A stretch of 64,000 nucleotides of DNA, taken from Planctomycetaceae bacterium (GTDB lineage Bacteria > Planctomycetota > Planctomycetia > Pirellulales > Pirellulaceae). Under the pieces are notes generated by a model. It had not been told where the DNA came from, ran no database searches, and worked only from the letters and a program-made list of their open reading frames with translations. A program made the position numbers and the translations under genes. The DNA is taken from contig JACKHM010000005.1 of NCBI GenBank assembly GCA_020638995.1, positions 186,001 through 250,000 of the forward strand, written 5' to 3'. Shown piece by piece: positions 33,649-42,816 of this stretch (position 1 is its first letter; the number at the start of each line of letters is the position of its first letter).

Positions 33649-35250
33649 TTACCCGAGTCGTCTTTGCGCGGGTCTTAGCAGCCAGAGAAGCAGGCCTCCG
33701 ATCGCTGCAAAACCCCATACGGTCGTCAAGCAGATCCCGGCGACTTGGTCGTCAACACCCGAGTGCAGTAGTCCAAACACGCGAACAGGAATCGTGGTGA
33801 TTCCTGGTGGAACTACCAAAATCGATGCCGCCAAATCCCCGGACGCGATCGCAAAAGCCGCGAGCCAAGTTGCTGCCGCAGGTCGCCAGCGAAACGCCAG
33901 TCCGAAACGGAGAAACCGAGTCACACGTCCCGCTCCTTCGGAACTCGCATGTTCAAGCAGTTCGTCCGAGATCGTTCGAAAGGCGTACCACATCATCATG
34001 ATTGAGATTGGCAGCGCCTTTATGAGCATCGCCAGCCACGGCGCGAAGATTGTCCTGTCGTAGAGCCATACCAGCAAGTCAGAGCCGTCGCGATTCAATA
34101 GCCAAATCACAGACAATCCGATCATCGGCCCGGGTATTCCAAGACAGATAGCTGTGATCGCCACCGCGGGCAGGGCACGCAGTCTCCCACGGCGCGCCGA
34201 CCAACCGAGTAGCGCACCCAATACGAGTGACGCTGTCGCGGCGAGACTGGCGATTAGCAGCGTCCATCCATGTTCCTCCCTGAACTGCTGTGGGCTGCCC
34301 ACAACGATTTGCAGAAATGATGCAGGCGACCAGTGGCGTAATCGCTGACTGCCGACTTGTTCTACAATCAATCCGGCTTTGTATGCGACATTCAGCATTG
34401 GTACGCCGATGAGAACTAGCACCAACGCAGCGATGCCCCAAGTTATGAGCCAGTGTCGACGCCCCAGCGAGAACACGCGGCGACGAGCATAGCTGGGGAA
34501 GTGCTCCGGCGGTACGAGGCGCGAAACTAACAGCAGGGTGAGAGCGACGAAGCTGCTGACGATTAGTGCTGTGGAGATGCCGGTGGGTCTCTTCGGCTCT
34601 AGCGTATTGATCGTTCCTGCAAACGGTACATCGATGTAGATTTCTTCAGCGAACGTCCGCACTTGATACAAGTCGCTCACCGTCATCTCTGTCCCCACTG
34701 TTACGAAAATCCATAACGCAGCCGCGGATAGGAACGGGAGCATTCGGGATACCGTAACGCTGAGAAACACATTGAGCGAGGATGTGTCGAGGATTGCTGC
34801 CTCTTCCAATTCTGGTTCGACTAGCCACAGCCCCGTTCCTGAAATAAGTAGCACCCACGGGATGGCTGCGACCCCATGGATCCAAATTGCAGCCTGCCAA
34901 CCATCCAGAATTGGAGTACTCACGGAGCCGTGCGCGAACGAGTACCAGCCCTGCTTTCCAAAGCCTGCATCCCACCCAGCAGCTTGTAGATAAAGGGGGA
35001 CGAATAGCATCGAACCAAAAAGAACCAGCAGCGCGGCGCGACCAGTTAAATTGGTTCGCAAGAGCAAGAAAGCCAGGATTGCTCCTGTCGGCACAGCGAT
35101 TAGAACAGCGCCTCCCGACAGTAACGCGGTATTTCGAATAAGCAACCAAGCTCGCGTGTCCAGCAATAGTAGCGTGGCCACACCAAACGCAGTTGTTCCA
35201 CAGATCGCAACTACGCCCGACCAAAAAGAATGAGATATCCGATCAGCCAT
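33649..35250 (-). CDS. ABC transporter permease, iron/thiamine type (two fused permease domains)
   Basis: A 533-residue inner-membrane protein with about twelve hydrophobic segments forming two permease halves, as in the FbpB/ThiP/SfuB family. EAA-like cytoplasmic loops are present in both halves: PELEEAAILDTSSLNVFLSVT in the first and DELLEHASSEGAGRVTRFL in the second. Importers of this type carry ferric iron, thiamine or putrescine-like solutes with a periplasmic binding protein and an ATPase. Neither partner lies within this window next to it. The start at 35250 is ATG; divergent from the vWA gene by about 175 bases. Confidence 0.85.
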   Translation of the reverse strand: MADRISHSFWSGVVAICGTTAFGVATLLLLDTRAWLLIRNTALLSGGAVLIAVPTGAILAFLLLRTNLTGRAALLVLFGSMLFVPLYLQAAGWDAGFGKQGWYSFAHGSVSTPILDGWQAAIWIHGVAAIPWVLLISGTGLWLVEPELEEAAILDTSSLNVFLSVTVSRMLPFLSAAALWIFVTVGTEMTVSDLYQVRTFAEEIYIDVPFAGTINTLEPKRPTGISTALIVSSFVALTLLLVSRLVPPEHFPSYARRRVFSLGRRHWLITWGIAALVLVLIGVPMLNVAYKAGLIVEQVGSQRLRHWSPASFLQIVVGSPQQFREEHGWTLLIASLAATASLVLGALLGWSARRGRLRALPAVAITAICLGIPGPMIGLSVIWLLNRDGSDLLVWLYDRTIFAPWLAMLIKALPISIMMMWYAFRTISDELLEHASSEGAGRVTRFLRFGLAFRWRPAAATWLAAFAIASGDLAASILVVPPGITTIPVRVFGLLHSGVDDQVAGICLTTVWGFAAIGGLLLWLLRPAQRRLG

Positions 35251-35424
35251 CGCATCAGTGTAAATGCCGCACGCCTTCTGGCGAAGGTGCGAACGCCTAA
35301 TTGTCGATTGTCGGGAATTTTCTCAGACGATGCTGGATCAATCGAACAAGAAACATTTTCTTGGACGTTCTCGTCTTATCGAACAATTGACCTATCTCGA
35401 TGCGTTCTTTCAAGGAGCCCGATC

Positions 35425-37500
35425 ATGTTGCGCGAATGGCGTGCCTGCACTTCGGCGAGTGTTTGTCTTGTAGCATTGGTTGGGTGTAGCGGGGCGTCGC
35501 GGACCGGCGACGTAAACTCGACTCCCGCTTCCGCCCAACGCGATTCGGTCACTCGTCTATCGGAGGAGCCGCTGGACGAGTCCTACAGGTATGCGGAGCC
35601 CAATGCGGATCTATCCGTCGTGGGCAAAGTGGAGCACGTGGTAGAAACCGTGGAGGAGATTCCGGTTCCAAGTTCGAATGTTGCAATTCGTCGACAACGC
35701 CAGCTTGACTCACAACATGAAGGGAGAGGGCCGGGTGCCGGCGGTGACAAGTACAGTTACATTGCTGAAAACATTTTTGTTCCGGTGCGCGAGCAACCGC
35801 TTTCAACCTTCTCGATCGACGTTGATACGGCTTCCTACTCGAAAACACGAATGCACTTGCTGCAGCAAAACACGTTGCCGCCGGCTGATGCCGTTCGCAT
35901 CGAAGAATTCGTGAACTATTTCGACTATGATTACCCGCCGCCGGTCGGCGACGAGCCGTTCTCCGTGAACGTCGAAGTCGCCGATGCTCCTTGGCGAGTC
36001 GAGAATCGATTGGTTCGAATCGGTCTCAGGGGACACGAACTGCACCAACAGCGCCCATCGAGCAATCTCGTGTTCCTGCTCGACGTTTCAGGATCAATGG
36101 ACTACCACAACAAACTTCCGCTAGTGAAGGAAGGCTTGCGGATGCTGACTTGGCAATTGAACGAGAACGACCGTGTCTCGATTGTTGTCTACGCAGGAGC
36201 CGCTGGTCTCGTGTTGCCGCCAACTCATGGCGATGACAAGCACCGAATCTTGGACGCCTTGGATCAGCTACATGCAGGCGGTTCGACAAATGGTGGACAA
36301 GGCATTCAACTCGCTTATCAAGTTGCTGCGCAGAACTTTATCAAGGGTGGCGTGAATCGAGTGATCTTGTGTAGCGACGGTGACTTCAATGTCGGAACGA
36401 CCAGCACTGGTGCCTTAGTTCGACTTGCCGAGCAACAGTCGAAAGCCGGCATCTTTCTCTCTGTGCTTGGGTTCGGCATGGGTAATCACAACGATGCCAT
36501 GATGGAAGAATTGTCGAACAAGGCAAACGGAAATTATGCCTTTATCGACGGTGCGGCTGAAGCCCGGAAAGTCCTGTGCGAACAAATCAACAGCACTTTG
36601 GTTACGATCGCCAAAGATGTGAAGATTCAGATTGAATTCAATCCCGCGCACGTTGTTGCCTATCGCTTGATCGGTTACGAGAACCGACACCTCGAAGCCC
36701 ACGAATTTAATGACGACAAGAGAGATGCCGGCGAAATCGGAGCGGGCCACACAGTGACGGCGTTATACGAGATTGTGCCCGCGGGTGAGCCGGGCGATGC
36801 CATTGTCCCCACCGTTGATCCGTTGAAGTATCAAACGACACACGTCGATGACCGTAGCGTCGACGAACTGATGACTGTCAAATTGCGGTACAAGCATCCG
36901 AATGAAAATCAGAGTCAGTTGATTGTTGCACCGGTAAAAAATGCACCAGTTCAGTTTGAGCAAGCGACGAACGATTTCCGCTTTGCTTCGGTCGTCGCGG
37001 CGTTTGGCATGTTGCTAAGGGAGTCGGAGCATCTGCCAGATGCAAGCTTCGCTTCGATTTTGGAAATCGCTAACGCCACGCGAGGTGAAGATCGTCATGG
37101 CTATCGCGGCGAATTCATCCAAATGGTAACGACCGCGGCACGTCTCGCCGGAGAGCCGCTCGCCAGAAAAAGCTCGCTGGCCCCATTCCGACGGACGCCA
37201 TCCTCTCCAACGCCGGCTGTCACCTACTGTGTGCCGAAGCCGGTTTACTATTCATCCTCGTACGATTCGTTCACACACGCGCCGTTGCTCATGATCATTG
37301 GGATCGTATTGAGCGTCATTTTGACGCTGTCCGCTACGGTCGCGATGGTGATGGTGAGTGCGCGAATGCTCGTCTTGCCGAGTGAATCTGCGAACACACA
37401 ACCAGATTGGCCATGCACTGCTAAACAAAGGGCATGTGTCTCACAGAAGCCGCCTGTCCGAGCCTTTCGAGCAACCTCGTCACCGGCTGAAGTGATTTAA
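35425..37500 (+). CDS. von Willebrand factor A lipoprotein (YfbK-like)
   Basis: ATG 35425 follows AAGGAG at 35412-35417; the longer frame back to 35230 overlaps the divergent promoter region. The product is 691 residues. The lipobox LVALVGC places it as a lipoprotein. The N-terminal vWA-associated region (NIFVPVREQPLSTFSIDVDTASYSKTR) and the vWA domain with MIDAS motif DVSGSM (then GGSTNGG and CSDGDFNVG) are clear, followed by the DUF3520-type C-terminal domain. A membrane helix near the C-terminus (LLMIIGIVLSVILTLSATVAMVMV) is an addition to the family's usual layout. Its role is unknown, perhaps metal-dependent adhesion or protein binding at the envelope. Confidence 0.9.
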   Translation: MLREWRACTSASVCLVALVGCSGASRTGDVNSTPASAQRDSVTRLSEEPLDESYRYAEPNADLSVVGKVEHVVETVEEIPVPSSNVAIRRQRQLDSQHEGRGPGAGGDKYSYIAENIFVPVREQPLSTFSIDVDTASYSKTRMHLLQQNTLPPADAVRIEEFVNYFDYDYPPPVGDEPFSVNVEVADAPWRVENRLVRIGLRGHELHQQRPSSNLVFLLDVSGSMDYHNKLPLVKEGLRMLTWQLNENDRVSIVVYAGAAGLVLPPTHGDDKHRILDALDQLHAGGSTNGGQGIQLAYQVAAQNFIKGGVNRVILCSDGDFNVGTTSTGALVRLAEQQSKAGIFLSVLGFGMGNHNDAMMEELSNKANGNYAFIDGAAEARKVLCEQINSTLVTIAKDVKIQIEFNPAHVVAYRLIGYENRHLEAHEFNDDKRDAGEIGAGHTVTALYEIVPAGEPGDAIVPTVDPLKYQTTHVDDRSVDELMTVKLRYKHPNENQSQLIVAPVKNAPVQFEQATNDFRFASVVAAFGMLLRESEHLPDASFASILEIANATRGEDRHGYRGEFIQMVTTAARLAGEPLARKSSLAPFRRTPSSPTPAVTYCVPKPVYYSSSYDSFTHAPLLMIIGIVLSVILTLSATVAMVMVSARMLVLPSESANTQPDWPCTAKQRACVSQKPPVRAFRATSSPAEVI

Positions 37501-37546
37501 TCACCATGCCTTAATGTCGACAAATGCTAATTGCAGACCGTGAGTT

Positions 37547-38536
37547 TTACTCGCGTCGCAGAGCAGGCTTATCGTCACGAGACGTCCGCGCCGTTTCGAC
37601 GACGGGAGTGGCATCTGCTTCGACTTGAGGCTTACCTGCCGTCCGTTCGGTCGGAATCAGTTCTTCGGTAAACCGCGCCAGATACTTCATCATGCTGTCT
37701 GCACCGTTGAAGCCCACCACTGTTTCGTCCCAGTTCATTTCCTTCGAGATAATCCGCCCGGCGTCTACGTCGAACTTGATGGTACCGTCGGTGAGTTGCT
37801 GGACGAGTTGCGACTCGATGCGAGGGTCGTTGACCGGTGTTAGAACTTCGGTTTTCACGGAAATCGTGGCAACGCCCGTTTGGATCTTTTCGAGCGTGTA
37901 GTTCTTTCGAATCTTGATCTTCTTGACGCGGCCATCTGGAAGTCGGGTATGCAGTTCCGAGGGCTCGTACCAGCGCGAATCTGGCTTAACCGGCTTTTCA
38001 GGTAGCAACATGACGATTCCTCCAACGCCAAACTTTTCATTGGCTTCGCTACCTTCGCGACCCACGATATCTCCCTTGGGACTGATCGTGACCGTCGCAA
38101 GCGGGACTCCGACGGTCTTGGCGACTTGTTGGTATTCGGGAGGAACTTCGGTATCCGTTTCGCTGTTGTAGCGGACTTCGGGACGATCTGAGAGCTGTTG
38201 CCACATATTCACGTTTGTAACGGTGTGTGAAAACGTGAAGTTGCCGTCGGCATCGACTTCGCTGACCTCCCAAGCTTTGGTCGAAACGCTGCGAGACTTG
38301 GACGTCTGCGTGTTGCCTTGAATCTTGGTCTCGGTTGTGCCCAGGTGAATGACCTTCCACTGGACTTGTTCCCCTTTAGTGAATTGGTACCGGAGCAAGA
38401 CTGGTTCGTCGGCGTTTAAGGTCGCGCATGATAACGCCAGGATAAGAAGTGTCGGACATCGAACGTCGAACATCAAACGTCGAAGTGAAGAGCACGGTGT
38501 GCTGAGGGTAAGATGTCTTGACTTCATGATTCGCAT
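37547..38536 (-). CDS. Exported protein of unknown function
   Basis: A 329-residue protein from ATG 38536 (ATG 38527 is also possible). The leader (CPTLLILALSCATLNADE) is interrupted near its start by Leu-Arg-Arg-Leu-Met-Phe-Asp-Val-Arg-Cys, encoded by a GAACGTCGAACATC-type minisatellite. The mature part is mostly beta strands (LLRYQFTKGEQVQWKVIH, ATVTISPKGDIVGREG, TIKFDVDAGRIISKEMNW) and resembles planctomycete proteins that measure or bind a ligand, but I cannot name it. It lies downstream of nadK on the same strand. Confidence 0.6.
   Translation of the reverse strand: MRIMKSRHLTLSTPCSSLRRLMFDVRCPTLLILALSCATLNADEPVLLRYQFTKGEQVQWKVIHLGTTETKIQGNTQTSKSRSVSTKAWEVSEVDADGNFTFSHTVTNVNMWQQLSDRPEVRYNSETDTEVPPEYQQVAKTVGVPLATVTISPKGDIVGREGSEANEKFGVGGIVMLLPEKPVKPDSRWYEPSELHTRLPDGRVKKIKIRKNYTLEKIQTGVATISVKTEVLTPVNDPRIESQLVQQLTDGTIKFDVDAGRIISKEMNWDETVVGFNGADSMMKYLARFTEELIPTERTAGKPQVEADATPVVETARTSRDDKPALRRE
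38453..38490 (+). repeat. GAACGTCGAACATC-type minisatellite, copy A
   Basis: GACATCGAACGTCGAACATC followed by AAACGTCGAAG is a run of degenerate GAAC(G/A)TC units inside the leader codons of the exported protein. On the minus strand it encodes Phe-Asp-Val-Arg-Cys. An inverted relative lies about 120 bases away. Confidence 0.5.
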
Positions 38537-38569
38537 CCCTGCAAGGTTGAAGTGATGGTTGCGGGTTGG

Positions 38570-39520
38570 TCATTCCCCAGATGTTGGACGTTCGCCGTTC
38601 GGGGGTCGGCGTTCCTTCTCGTTTGACGTTCGACGTTCAATATCTCCGCCCCAGCCAAGTTTTTCGCGGAGCGTTCGATAGTAGTTTCTTCCGTGAACTT
38701 CTACCAACTGAAAGGTTGATTCAGCCCGTGTCACTCGCACGCGATCCTTAGCGGTCAAATTGCATATCGTTCGACCGTCTACAACGACCGAAGTTGTCTC
38801 ATTGGGTTGCCGGACAACCGCCTCGTAAACATGCTCAGCGGAATCCACAACTGGCCGAACCGTCAATGTATGCGGACTGATCGGTGAGATGACGAATGCT
38901 TGCAAACTCTTTCTCAGGATTGGTCCACCCGCCGACAGGTTATGGGCCGTCGAGCCAACAGGGGTGCTGATAATCAACCCGTCGCAACTATAAGTCGTTG
39001 CCAATTCGGCGTCAACGTAAAGATCTACGTTCAGCATCGAGAACGGTGGGCCGGCGAGAATCGCCATCTCGTTGAGTCCAAGCTCTTCATGAAATAGAAC
39101 GCCTTCGCGAAGTACCTGGCAAGAAAGCATGAGGTGTTCGACGACTCGGCATCGCCCCGCGCAGATGTCTGCAAAGCGACTAACGAAGTCGCTGGGCATG
39201 AGGTCTGCAAGAAAACCTAGCTTTCCGAGATTAACACCGACAACGGGGATCTGTTGCGTCCCCATCTGATTCGCGGCCCGCAGGATCGATCCGTCACCGC
39301 CCAGCACGACAGCAATGTCGGCATTGATAGCGGATAGATCCTGTGAGAATTCTAAGTCGAACCCGACAATCTCGGCGGAATTTTCAATCACAGGTCGCAG
39401 CCGTTCGGCTTCTTGAGCAACGGAGCCACGGTCGCCGAATCCAAGAAGCAAGACTCGCGGTCGCCGGGGTGGATCGGCGAGCCACGCTGGCTGCTGATTG
39501 GCTTGATCAGGAGCGGCCAT
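38570..39520 (-). CDS. nadK: NAD kinase
   Basis: Phosphorylates NAD to NADP. The start is ATG 39520, one base after the dxs stop, giving 316 residues; the longest frame would read far into dxs. The family motifs are present: VVLGGDGSILRAANQ (GGDG catalytic site), GVNLGKLGFLADL, ELGLNEMAI, CDGLIISTPVGSTAHNLSAGGPIL and the C-terminal VVVDG strand. The last 27 residues are encoded by the minisatellite and are not part of the fold. It is the final gene of an xseA-xseB-ispA-dxs-nadK operon. Confidence 0.94.
   Translation of the reverse strand: MAAPDQANQQPAWLADPPRRPRVLLLGFGDRGSVAQEAERLRPVIENSAEIVGFDLEFSQDLSAINADIAVVLGGDGSILRAANQMGTQQIPVVGVNLGKLGFLADLMPSDFVSRFADICAGRCRVVEHLMLSCQVLREGVLFHEELGLNEMAILAGPPFSMLNVDLYVDAELATTYSCDGLIISTPVGSTAHNLSAGGPILRKSLQAFVISPISPHTLTVRPVVDSAEHVYEAVVRQPNETTSVVVDGRTICNLTAKDRVRVTRAESTFQLVEVHGRNYYRTLREKLGWGGDIERRTSNEKERRPPNGERPTSGE
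38573..38645 (-). repeat. GAACGTCGAACATC-type minisatellite, copy B
   Basis: The plus strand reads TTTGACGTTCGACGTTCAAT preceded by related GTTCG-rich units; its reverse complement matches copy A. It codes for the odd C-terminal tail of NAD kinase (IERRTSNEKERRPPNGERP). Such runs occur at gene ends in many environmental bacteria, to my knowledge. Confidence 0.5.
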
Positions 39521-39521
39521 G

Positions 39522-41432
39522 CTATCGGACCGTTTCGCTTTCAGTCTCCCGGGCACCAATCCCGCTGACCTCCAGGCACTTGCCGGCGATCCCTTCGATA
39601 TCCAGTCCCAGATCGGCGAGCAATTCTTCGCGTGTACCGTGTTCGGTGAACTGATCGGGAATACCCAAACGAACAATCCGCGAGGCGTCGAGTCCGGCTG
39701 CGTTAACCGCTTCGAGGACTGCACTGCCAAAGCCGCCCATCAACTGGCCTTCTTCGACGGTTACGAGAAACTTATTGTCGGCAAGCGATCTTTCGATTAC
39801 GCATATGTCCAACGGCTTGGCAAACCGGGCATTAATAACGCCGACGTCGAGACCTTGCTCTTTCAACTGTTCGGCTGCCGCCAGGCAATTGCCTAGCAGC
39901 GATCCGAAACACAAGATCGCTCCGTCGTTGCCTTCGCGCAGAACTTCGGCACGGCCAAGTTCAACTTCCGCCCGATGGCCATCTATGCGTTCTGCAGCCG
40001 CCTTTGGATAACGAATCGAAGTGGGACCGTCGTATCGAATGGCAAACTCAAGCATCGCGGGTAAGTCCAAGGCATCGCCGGGTGCCATCACGACCATATT
40101 CGGGAATATCCGCAGATAACCGATGTCGAACACGCCATGATGCGTTGGTCCATCCGGGCCTGTGAGGCCAGCGCGATCGAGCAGGAAAGCGACAGGTAGA
40201 TTCTGTAAAGCCACTTCTTGGAAGATTTGATCAAAGCTTCGTTGCAGGAACGTGCTGTAGATATCGACGATCGGTCGAGCACCGGCCTTAGCCTGACCAG
40301 CGGCGAATGCCACCGCGTGCGACTCGCAGATACCGGTGTCAAAAAAACGATCGGGAAACTCGTCTCGAATTACTTCGAGCTTGTTCCCTTGGCACATCGC
40401 GGCCGTCATTACCGTGATGCGTGAATCTCGCAACATCTGATCGCGAATCGCTTCGCTCGCGTAATTTGTGAACGCTTTGCCGCCGCTGCTGCTTTTCGTA
40501 ACAGCCTGACCATTTTCACGTTGAAAGACTGGCGGCGTGTGAAAGAAGACAGGATCTTCTGCCGCGGGCTGAAAGCCGTGTCCTTTCTCGGTGACGACGT
40601 GCAACAGGATGGGGCCTCGGAGCGTCTTCACCATTTGCAGGTACTTGCGCAGGATTGGAATATTGTGACCATCGATCGGGCCGAGATAGCGAAATCCGAG
40701 TTCTTCGAACAACATTCCGCCATGCAAGCCTGCTTTGACGCCCTCTTTGAGTTGGGCCAAAAATCGTTCGGCGGGATCGCCAAAGACCGGAACACGATTC
40801 AAAAGGTTAACAACTTCCGTCTTTAAGCCCGTATAGAAGGCATTTGTTCGCAAGCGATCGAGATAGCTCGCCATACCTCCGACACGCGGGCAAATGGACA
40901 TCTTGTTATCGTTCAACACGACCAGCAGATTCTTCTTCAGGCCGCCCGCGTTATTCATCGCTTCGTGGACGATGCCCGATGGAAATGCGCCGTCTCCAAT
41001 CACCGCCACGGCGTGTCGATCGCTTTCGCCGAGTAAGTCATCACCGCTGCGTAAACCAAGCATCGTCGAGACGCTGCTGCCTGCGTGACCGGTCATGAAC
41101 AGGTCGTACTCGCTCTCGGTCGGATTAGGGTAGCCCATGAGGCCACCCTTCGTGCGAATCGAGCTGAATTCATGGTAGCGACCGGTGATTAACTTGTGCG
41201 GATAGACCTGATGTCCGGTGTCCCAAATCAGACGATCGCGACGGAAGTCAAAAACGCTGTGCAGCGCCATGCACAATTCAACCACACCCAAGTTCGAGGC
41301 AAAGTGTGCGCTACGGTCACTCAACAGATTGCACAACACCTCGCGAATTTCCGCACCCAGTTCCTGGAGTTGGCTAACCGACATGCCGTGCAAATCGTAA
41401 GCCGATTCGAGCTGGGATAGTAGTTTGTGCAT
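39522..41432 (-). CDS. dxs: 1-deoxy-D-xylulose-5-phosphate synthase
   Basis: The first enzyme of the MEP isoprenoid pathway, joining pyruvate and glyceraldehyde 3-phosphate with thiamine diphosphate. A 636-residue protein of normal length. LIWDTGHQVYPHKLITGR, the diphosphate-binding VAVIGDGAFPSGIVHEAMNNAG, the DRAGLTGPDGPTHHGVFDIGYL transketolase loop and the C-terminal TVEEGQLMGGFGSAV are all intact. The stop is 1 base before the nadK start and the start is 3 bases after the ispA stop, so the three are almost certainly co-transcribed. Confidence 0.96.
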   Translation of the reverse strand: MHKLLSQLESAYDLHGMSVSQLQELGAEIREVLCNLLSDRSAHFASNLGVVELCMALHSVFDFRRDRLIWDTGHQVYPHKLITGRYHEFSSIRTKGGLMGYPNPTESEYDLFMTGHAGSSVSTMLGLRSGDDLLGESDRHAVAVIGDGAFPSGIVHEAMNNAGGLKKNLLVVLNDNKMSICPRVGGMASYLDRLRTNAFYTGLKTEVVNLLNRVPVFGDPAERFLAQLKEGVKAGLHGGMLFEELGFRYLGPIDGHNIPILRKYLQMVKTLRGPILLHVVTEKGHGFQPAAEDPVFFHTPPVFQRENGQAVTKSSSGGKAFTNYASEAIRDQMLRDSRITVMTAAMCQGNKLEVIRDEFPDRFFDTGICESHAVAFAAGQAKAGARPIVDIYSTFLQRSFDQIFQEVALQNLPVAFLLDRAGLTGPDGPTHHGVFDIGYLRIFPNMVVMAPGDALDLPAMLEFAIRYDGPTSIRYPKAAAERIDGHRAEVELGRAEVLREGNDGAILCFGSLLGNCLAAAEQLKEQGLDVGVINARFAKPLDICVIERSLADNKFLVTVEEGQLMGGFGSAVLEAVNAAGLDASRIVRLGIPDQFTEHGTREELLADLGLDIEGIAGKCLEVSGIGARETESETVR

Positions 41433-41435
41433 CGT

Positions 41436-42332
41436 CTAGTGATTCCTTTCCAAGACGTAACGGGCGAGCGCATCCAGTTGACTCGCGTGTTCCCCAAAAA
41501 TCGCTAGCGCGGCGCAGGCTTCATCGACTAGCTGCCTCGCTCGGCGAGTGCTCTCGTCAACGCCTAACAGCGCTGGAAACGTCAACTTGCCGCGATCTGA
41601 ATCTTTTCCTATTCGTTTGCCCATCGTCGCTTGGTCGCCTCGCACGTCGAGCAAGTCGTCTGCAATTTGAAAGGCCAGGCCGAGTCGTTCCCCATATGTG
41701 TGCAGCGACGCGAGTTGATCGGGCTCGGCTCTCGCGACTAGCGCGCCAAGACGCAACGAGACAAGGAACATGGCGCCGGTCTTGCGACGATGAATGCGCA
41801 CTAATTGTTCCAGCCCCGCATCCTGAAATTCTGCAGCCAGGTCGTCGACTTGTCCGCCGACCATTCCGGACGCTCCCGCGGCCTTGGCGAGTTCGGCACA
41901 ACAACTTGCCGCAACCGCAGGCTCACTCAGGTCGCGGGCGAGTATCTCGAACGCGCAGGTCAACAAGGCATCTCCGGCCAAGATACCCATTGCTTCGCCA
42001 AATTTGGCGTGACAGGTGGGGCGCCCGCGGCGTAAATCATCGTCGTCCATCGCTGGCAGATCGTCGTGGATCAAGGAATAGGTGTGTACCATTTCAACGG
42101 CACAAGCGGCAGGTAGCGCTGCCTCACGATCCGAACCGCAGGCCTCCGCGGCCATTAACACTAGCAGGGGGCGAAGTCGCTTGCAGGGGGCCAGCAAACT
42201 GTGCCGAATCGCTTCACGCAAGCGCGCTGGACAATCGAAATCAAACTCGGTGTATCGCTCTAGTGCAGCATCAATTTCGACGCGGGTGTCTTTGGCGTAT
42301 GCTGAGAAGGGCAGGGCAGGGGTCTGGACCAT
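41436..42332 (-). CDS. ispA: Polyprenyl (farnesyl/geranylgeranyl) diphosphate synthase
   Basis: A short-chain trans-prenyltransferase of 298 residues. The first Asp-rich motif is LIHDDLPAMDDDDLRRGRPTCH (DDxxxxD, the bacterial type I form) and the second is QIADDLLDVRGD. LRPLLVLMAAEACG and KTGAMFLVSLRLGALVA are typical. ispA follows xseB in many bacteria, and it precedes dxs here, making farnesyl or geranylgeranyl diphosphate for quinones, carotenoids and cell-wall carriers. Product chain length cannot be judged with confidence. Confidence 0.92.
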   Translation of the reverse strand: MVQTPALPFSAYAKDTRVEIDAALERYTEFDFDCPARLREAIRHSLLAPCKRLRPLLVLMAAEACGSDREAALPAACAVEMVHTYSLIHDDLPAMDDDDLRRGRPTCHAKFGEAMGILAGDALLTCAFEILARDLSEPAVAASCCAELAKAAGASGMVGGQVDDLAAEFQDAGLEQLVRIHRRKTGAMFLVSLRLGALVARAEPDQLASLHTYGERLGLAFQIADDLLDVRGDQATMGKRIGKDSDRGKLTFPALLGVDESTRRARQLVDEACAALAIFGEHASQLDALARYVLERNH

Positions 42333-42425
42333 AGGGCGTGGAGTTTGGTTGGGTCGGAGCGCAAAAGCTGTTGAAGAGGTGGGGGCGTTAGTGTCTATCT
42401 ACTGGCCAGCAAAGCAGTTCCCATT

Positions 42426-42785
42426 CTAGAACAGGCCCCGCTGTGTGTCCACGTCGCCCCCTTTCTCGTCGATCGTAGGCCCGGCGGAGCGAGCAGAGCG
42501 GCGAGCGCCCTTCGAGCTACTCTTTGTCCCTGTCGCCCCCTCGTCGTCGAAAGGCTCAGTTCGAGAATTGCCGTCCTCGTCGATCGCAGTCAGGAGTTCA
42601 ATTTTACGTTCGGCTTGGGCCAATGCTTGATGGCAGCGATTCAAATGTCGGACACCCTCCTCATACTGAGACAAAGCTTCCGACAACCCTAGCTGACCAT
42701 CTTCAAGCTGCCGGACAACGTGCTCGAGTCGTTCGAGCGACTCCTCGAATGAAAGGTCCTTTTCAGGTGCGTTTTTCTTAGCCAC
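42426..42785 (-). CDS. xseB: Exodeoxyribonuclease VII small subunit
   Basis: The start is GTG 42785 with AAAGGA about 5 bases upstream; the longer frame overlaps xseA. The 119-residue product has the family helix pair LSFEESLERLEHVVRQLEDGQLGLSEALSQYEEGVRHLNRCHQALAQAERKI, then a 50-residue low-complexity tail (SSSKGARRSARSA) that is not usual for XseB, which is normally about 80 residues. The tail is acidic and then basic and may be disordered. It lies 31 bases after xseA. Confidence 0.9.
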   Translation of the reverse strand: MAKKNAPEKDLSFEESLERLEHVVRQLEDGQLGLSEALSQYEEGVRHLNRCHQALAQAERKIELLTAIDEDGNSRTEPFDDEGATGTKSSSKGARRSARSAGPTIDEKGGDVDTQRGLF

Positions 42786-42816
42786 AGATTCCTTTCCGAT
42801 CACGCGTCTCGCGAAG

